From: Streptomyces diastaticus subsp. diastaticus
GTDB lineage: Bacteria > Actinomycetota > Actinomycetes > Streptomycetales > Streptomycetaceae
Direction: 5' to 3'
Assembly: GCF_011170125.1 (NCBI RefSeq)
Contig: NZ_BLLN01000003.1
Location: 806,001 to 870,000 of the forward strand
DNA: 64,000 nt
Of this stretch, positions 60,255-64,000 are shown in pieces (position 1 is the first letter of the stretch; every line of letters begins with the position of its first letter). A program made the position numbers and the translations under genes. The notes below the pieces were generated by a model. That model did no database searches. It saw only the letters and a list, made by a program, of their open reading frames with translations, and had not been told where the DNA came from.

Positions 60255-61550
60255 ATGGCACGTGAAGGCACCGACACCGAGACGAGGTCCGCCCCCGCCC
60301 AGCGGCCCGCACCCACCGAGCAGCCCCACGCCACCGCCGGGCACTCCGCGGTCCGCACCTGGGCCGTGCGGCTCATGCCGTTCGCCGTCGTGCTCGCCGC
60401 GCTCAACCTCCGCCCCGCCATCACCAGCCTCGGTGCCCTCCTGGAGGAGGTCCGGGACGGACTGGGCATGAGTGGCAGCGTCGCCGGGCTGCTGACCTCC
60501 GTGCCCCCGCTCTGCTTCGCCCTCTTCGGCGTCATGGCGCCCCGGCTGGCCCGCCGCTTCGGCCCGCCCGCCGTGGTCTGCGCCGGGATGGCCGCCATCG
60601 CGGTCGGCCTGCTGGTCCGCCCCTTCACCGGTGCCACCCCGGCGTTCCTGCTCTTCAGCGCCCTGGCCCTGATGGGCATCGCGGTCAGCAACGTCCTCAT
60701 GCCGGTCATCGTCAAGCGCTGGTTCCCCGACCGGGTCGGCACCATGACCGGCCTGTACTCCATGGCGCTGGCCGTCGGCACCTCCGCCGCGGCCGCCCTC
60801 ACCGTGCCGCTGACCCGCGCGCTCGGCGACGACTGGCGCTTCGGCCTGCTGGTCTGGGCCGCCCTCGGCGTCGCCGCCGTGCTGCCCTGGCTGCTCTTCG
60901 TCCGTGAGCGGCAGGACCAGGACGCACCCCCCCACACCGCGGCGGCGCCGGCCGCCAAGCTCAGCATGGTCCGCAGTCCCACCGCCTGGGCGCTGGCCGT
61001 CTTCTTCGGTCTCCAGGCCACCGGCGCCTACATCACCATGGGGTGGATGGCGCAGATCTTCCGCGACGCCGGCGTCGCCGCGGGCACCGCCGGCATCCTG
61101 CTCGCCGTGACCATGGCCATGGGCATCCCGCTCGCCTTCGTCATCCCCCGCGTCGCGACCCGCCTGCCCCGCCAGGGCCCGGTCGTGGTCGTCCTCGCCA
61201 CCTGCGGCCTGATGGGCTACGCCGGGCTCTACCTCTGGCCGGTCGGCGGTGCCTGGCTCTGGGCCGTCCTGCTCGGCGTCTCCAACTGCGCCTTCCCGCT
61301 CGCCCTCACCATGATCGGTATGCGCGCCAGGACCGGCCCCGGGGTCGCCTCGCTCTCCGCCTTCGCCCAGAGCACCGGCTACCTCATCTCCATCCCCGGC
61401 CCGCTCCTGGTCGGCGTCCTCTACCAGCACAGCGGCGGCTGGGGCCTGCCCATCGCCCTGATGGCCGCCCTGATGGTGCCGCAGATCGTCGCCGGCGTCC
61501 TCGCGGGCAAGAACCGCGTCATCGAGGACGAGGCCGCCGCGCGGGCCTGA
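60255..61550 (+). CDS. MFS transporter, CynX/NimT type
   Basis: 431 residues with 12 membrane helices after a hydrophilic N-terminus (1-30). CynX/NimT-like features are LNLRPAITSLGALLEEVRDGLGMSGSVAGLLTS (start of the first helices, shown by LNLRPAI), VKRWFPDRVGTMTGLYS and AFAQSTGYLISIPGPLLVG. The family exports or imports cyanate, 2-nitroimidazole and related small molecules; substrate unknown. ATG 60255 fits a leaderless transcript; ATG 60246/60249-region alternatives lie inside the -10 box. Confidence 0.92.
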   Translation: MAREGTDTETRSAPAQRPAPTEQPHATAGHSAVRTWAVRLMPFAVVLAALNLRPAITSLGALLEEVRDGLGMSGSVAGLLTSVPPLCFALFGVMAPRLARRFGPPAVVCAGMAAIAVGLLVRPFTGATPAFLLFSALALMGIAVSNVLMPVIVKRWFPDRVGTMTGLYSMALAVGTSAAAALTVPLTRALGDDWRFGLLVWAALGVAAVLPWLLFVRERQDQDAPPHTAAAPAAKLSMVRSPTAWALAVFFGLQATGAYITMGWMAQIFRDAGVAAGTAGILLAVTMAMGIPLAFVIPRVATRLPRQGPVVVVLATCGLMGYAGLYLWPVGGAWLWAVLLGVSNCAFPLALTMIGMRARTGPGVASLSAFAQSTGYLISIPGPLLVGVLYQHSGGWGLPIALMAALMVPQIVAGVLAGKNRVIEDEAAARA

Positions 61551-61592
61551 CCCGGGTCCACCGGGGCCGGGCGGCGGTGCGACACTGGAGCC

Positions 61593-61709
61593 ATGGGCGT
61601 ACTGGAACCGAACCCTCCGAACGGGCAGCGCAAGTTTCTCGGCCTGCTCAGCCTGATACTCGGCATCAGCGTGATCATCGGCGTCATCGCCGTCATCGCC
61701 TCCCCCTGA
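61593..61709 (+). CDS. 38-residue transporter-associated membrane microprotein
   Basis: Starts MGVLEPNPPNGQRKFLG, then one hydrophobic helix (about 16-36; LLSLILGISVIIGVIAVIAS), ending SP. It lies 42 bp after the MFS gene on the same strand, with a GGAG very close to the ATG. From memory, short proteins with this MGVL-PNPPNGQ start occur after CynX-type transporters in many streptomycetes and are named as transporter-associated. Too short for most gene finders. Confidence 0.82.
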   Translation: MGVLEPNPPNGQRKFLGLLSLILGISVIIGVIAVIASP

Positions 61710-61759
61710 GGCGCCGGGCTGAGGCGCCGGGGCCACCGGATCGCCCCGTCCCCGGCGGG

Positions 61760-61777
61760 GGTGGGGCCGGCCCCACC
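61760..61777. terminator. 18-bp perfect palindrome, likely terminator
   Basis: GGTGGGGCCGGCCCCACC reads the same on both strands, 50 bp after the microprotein stop and before the next gene. With no loop it would fold imperfectly, but the flanking G- and C-runs can extend it. Confidence 0.5.
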
Positions 61778-61940
61778 GTCCCCTAGGGGGCGGGCGTCAG
61801 GGGCGACTGGGTGGAACGCCTGATGGGCCCGGCGCCCTCGCCCGCGTACGTTCGAAGCGTGCGGCCGCACCGGGGCCCGCAGCCCGCCCGCCGGCGCCGC
61901 ACACCGTCATGTACGCGTGCGACCGCTGCCAGGAGGCGCC

Positions 61941-62153
61941 ATGCAGGCCCCGACGACCGAGCCCCTCGGGACCCCCGCCCCGTCCTCCGCCCACGCCGGT
62001 CTGCCCTGGTGGGCCCTGGTCCTGCCCGTGCTCACCTTCGCCGCGCTGCTGCTGCTCGCCTTCGGGCCCACCGCCGCCTCCGCGAGCGGCGACCCGGTCC
62101 TGCCGCAGTTGCTGGAGCGGGTCCAGCAGACCCTCGGCCACCACCCCGGCTGA
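61941..62153 (+). CDS. small single-helix membrane protein
   Basis: 70 residues. A Pro/Thr-rich N-terminus, one membrane helix (about 21-45; WWALVLPVLTFAALLLLAFG) and a short C-terminal part (LPQLLERVQQTLGHH). AGGAGG stands 5 bp before ATG 61941. Function unknown; it precedes the sixA-like gene by 84 bp. Confidence 0.72.
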   Translation: MQAPTTEPLGTPAPSSAHAGLPWWALVLPVLTFAALLLLAFGPTAASASGDPVLPQLLERVQQTLGHHPG

Positions 62154-62237
62154 TCTTGGGGAACACCGGTCCCCGAAGGGGGAGCGAGGGGCCAACTCCC
62201 TGCGCCCCACCCCGCGTTTCATGCGAAGCTGGGCATC

Positions 62238-62792
62238 ATGAGTGCCGCTGAGTCGTCCACCGGGACCACCCCCGGACCGTCCCCCGTCCGCACCATCGCC
62301 GTCGTCCGCCACGCCAAGGCCGAATGGTCCGACAGCAGCGACCACGAGCGCCCACTGACCGACCGGGGCCGCCTCGACGCCCCCGCCGTCGGCAGCCGGC
62401 TCGCCGCCACCGGCCTCCCCTTCGGCCTGGCCCTCTGCTCCACCGCCACCCGCACCCGCGAGACCTGGCGGCTCGCCGTCGCCGAACTGCCCCGGCGCCC
62501 CAGGACCGCCTACGAGGAGCGGGTCTACGAGGCGTCGCCCGGCGAGCTGATCGCCGTGCTCAACGAGGTCGACGACGAGGTCCGCAACCTCGTGCTGGTC
62601 GGCCACAACCCGGGTGTCCAGGGCATCACCGAGGTCCTCGCGGGCAGCGCCGAGCCGGAGGCCGCCGCGCTGATCGGCCGCCGCGGCTTCCCCACCGCCG
62701 CCCTCGCCCTGCTGACCTTCACCGGACCCTGGAAGAGCCTGGAGCCCGGCTCGGCGACCCTCACCGAGTTCTGGACCCCGCACCCGGGCTGA
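62238..62792 (+). CDS. sixA: SixA-like histidine phosphatase
   Basis: 184 residues. Histidine-phosphatase (phosphoglycerate-mutase-like) fold with the catalytic R24-H25 (VRHAKAEWS), a second conserved Arg in CSTATRTRETW, Glu in YEERVYEAS and the second His in LVGHNPGV. SixA removes phosphate from histidine phosphotransfer proteins in E. coli; in actinobacteria the target is unknown. Convergent with serB. Confidence 0.9.
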   Translation: MSAAESSTGTTPGPSPVRTIAVVRHAKAEWSDSSDHERPLTDRGRLDAPAVGSRLAATGLPFGLALCSTATRTRETWRLAVAELPRRPRTAYEERVYEASPGELIAVLNEVDDEVRNLVLVGHNPGVQGITEVLAGSAEPEAAALIGRRGFPTAALALLTFTGPWKSLEPGSATLTEFWTPHPG

Positions 62793-62817
62793 CCCGCCCG
62801 GCACGGACCCCGGCGCA

Positions 62818-62858
62818 CACCACGGGCCGGCCCCCGGTGCGGGGACCGGCCCGTGGTG
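62818..62858. terminator. hairpin shared by convergent sixA and serB genes
   Basis: Perfect 13-bp outer arms (62818-62830/62846-62858), a mismatch, then 4 more G-C pairs around a 5-base loop. It lies about 25 bp from each stop codon. Confidence 0.82.
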
Positions 62859-62882
62859 CGGACACGTCGGCGCGGGGCGCGG

Positions 62883-64000
62883 TCAGGAGTCGAGGGCGTC
62901 GGCCGCCTCGACCTCCTCGCGGGTGATGCCCAGCAGGTAGAGCACGGTGTCCAGGAACGGCACGTTGACCGCGGTGTGGGCGGCCTCGCGGACCACCGGC
63001 TTGGCGTTGAAGGCCACGCCGAGCCCCGCGGCGTTCAGCATGTCGAGGTCGTTGGCGCCGTCCCCGATCGCCACCGTCTGGTTGAGCGGGAGCCCCGCCT
63101 CGGCCGCGAACCGGCGCAGCAGCCGCGCCTTGCCCGCCCGGTCCACGATCTCCCCGATGACCCGGCCGGTCAGCTTCCCGTCGACGATCTCCAAGGTGTT
63201 GGCCTGCGCGAAGTCCAGCCCGAGCCGCTCCCTGAGGTCGTCGGTCACCTGGGTGAACCCGCCCGAGACCACCCCGACCTGGTAGCCGAGTCGCTTGAGC
63301 GTCCTGATCAGCGTGCGCGCGCCGGGGGTCAGCCGCACCTCGCCGCGCACCTTCTCGACCACCGACGCGTCGAGCCCCGCCAGCAGCGCCACCCGGGCGT
63401 GCAGCGACTGCTCGAAATCCAGCTCGCCGCGCATCGCCGCCGCCGTCACCTCGGCCACCTGCTCCTCGCACCCCGCGTGGGCCGCGAACAGCTCGATGAC
63501 CTCGTCCTGGATCAGTGTCGAGTCGACGTCCATCACCACCAGCCGCTGCGCCCGCCGCCCGAGACCGGAGGCCATCACGGCGACGTCCACGCCGAGCGCC
63601 GCCGCCTGGGTCGCCAACGCGGTCCGCAGGGTCTCGGTCTCGGTGCCGGAGACGGCGAACTCCACCGCCGTCACCGGGTACTTGGCAAGCCGGAAGATCC
63701 GGTCGATGTTGCCGCCGGTCCCGGTGATCCGGGCCGCTATGGCGGCGGTCGACTCGGAGGTCAGCGGGTTGCCGAGGACGGTGACGTGGGAGCGGCCGAG
63801 ACCGCGCGGGAGGTTGTCGCCGATCCCGGAGATGATCTCGGCCTGGAGCTTCAACGACTCGGCCCAGCCGTGCACGGTCGCCCGCAGCTCTCCCTCGCTC
63901 ACCCCCGCCGGTTCCGTCACCAGGGCGCACAGCACGATGCGCCCCCGGGTCACGACCTGCTCGATGTCGACCACGTCGACGGAGAAGGCCGCGAGGGTGT
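62883..64000 (-). CDS. serB: phosphoserine phosphatase, N-terminus beyond the window
   Basis: About 372 residues are visible, the rest lying past the right edge. HAD-superfamily phosphatase with nucleophile motif DVDSTLIQDEV, second motif VVSGGFTQV, and the late motif IGDGANDLDML. It is preceded by ACT-like regulatory sequence (FSVDVVDIEQVVTRGRIVL), typical of actinobacterial SerB. It makes L-serine from phosphoserine. The in-frame ATG at 63974 is inside the ACT domain and is not the start. Confidence 0.96.
   Translation of the reverse strand, partial: TLAAFSVDVVDIEQVVTRGRIVLCALVTEPAGVSEGELRATVHGWAESLKLQAEIISGIGDNLPRGLGRSHVTVLGNPLTSESTAAIAARITGTGGNIDRIFRLAKYPVTAVEFAVSGTETETLRTALATQAAALGVDVAVMASGLGRRAQRLVVMDVDSTLIQDEVIELFAAHAGCEEQVAEVTAAAMRGELDFEQSLHARVALLAGLDASVVEKVRGEVRLTPGARTLIRTLKRLGYQVGVVSGGFTQVTDDLRERLGLDFAQANTLEIVDGKLTGRVIGEIVDRAGKARLLRRFAAEAGLPLNQTVAIGDGANDLDMLNAAGLGVAFNAKPVVREAAHTAVNVPFLDTVLYLLGITREEVEAADALDS

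Overview
The window is a 64-kb piece of chromosome from a Streptomyces or very close relative. The evidence is the very high G+C, the many GTG and a few TTG starts, the ATGA/GTGA stop-start overlaps, leaderless-looking promoters, a complete ectABCD cluster, a LAETG (sortase E-type) surface protein and the small actinobacterial nucleoid protein Gbn. From memory, the gene order resembles the S. coelicolor region around SCO1808 (serB) to SCO1867 (ectD), read in the opposite direction. No phage, transposon, CRISPR array, rRNA or tRNA was seen; this is core-chromosome sequence.

Layout. 1-4.1 kb: a cut TerD-family gene, then a translationally coupled membrane protein / sensor kinase / LuxR-type response regulator operon on the minus strand. 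5-8.6 kb: an NADP-type aldehyde dehydrogenase, a FrnE-like DsbA-family oxidoreductase and a class V PLP enzyme. 9.1-12.4 kb: ectABCD for ectoine and 5-hydroxyectoine, read leftward. 12.9-16.4 kb: a second class V aminotransferase divergent from an amidohydrolase, then a secreted LAETG protein followed by four back-to-back hairpins. 16.6-17.5 kb: no convincing gene. 17.5-26.05 kb: a seven-gene cobalamin operon (cobD-cobQ-chelatase-cobO-cobB-cobE-cobC) headed by a cobalamin riboswitch. 26.2-27.8 kb: a Pit phosphate transporter and a small membrane protein behind a three-unit PHO box.

28-34.5 kb: a class II aldolase, an alpha/beta hydrolase, a sodium:solute symporter with a 43-residue partner, a conserved protein of unknown function and a VOC protein. 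34.7-38.1 kb: an ABC-F ATPase preceded by a seven-codon leader, the nucleoid protein Gbn, and an enoyl-CoA hydratase-like protein. 38.5-41.6 kb: an envelope-stress cluster of Asp23-like proteins and AmaP. 41.7-48.8 kb: SDR, SURF1, DEDDh-BRCT exonuclease, sterol desaturase-like protein, lysoplasmalogenase-like protein, CopD and a CoA transferase. 48.9-57 kb: a secreted subtilase, DUF485 plus acetate-type symporter, moaA, small proteins and tyrS. 57.3-64 kb: the FAS II reductases fabG and fabI, a small secreted protein, a GntR/FadR-type regulator divergent from an MFS exporter with a 38-residue companion, sixA-like, and serB (cut by the window end).

The clearest regulatory signals are the cobalamin riboswitch, the PHO box, the palindrome overlapping the GntR/MFS promoter, and several very strong terminator hairpins. 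The most unusual observations are the leaderless seven-codon ORF before the ABC-F gene, the repeated Asp23-like fold in the envelope cluster, the hairpin stack after the LAETG gene, and two microproteins paired with transporters.
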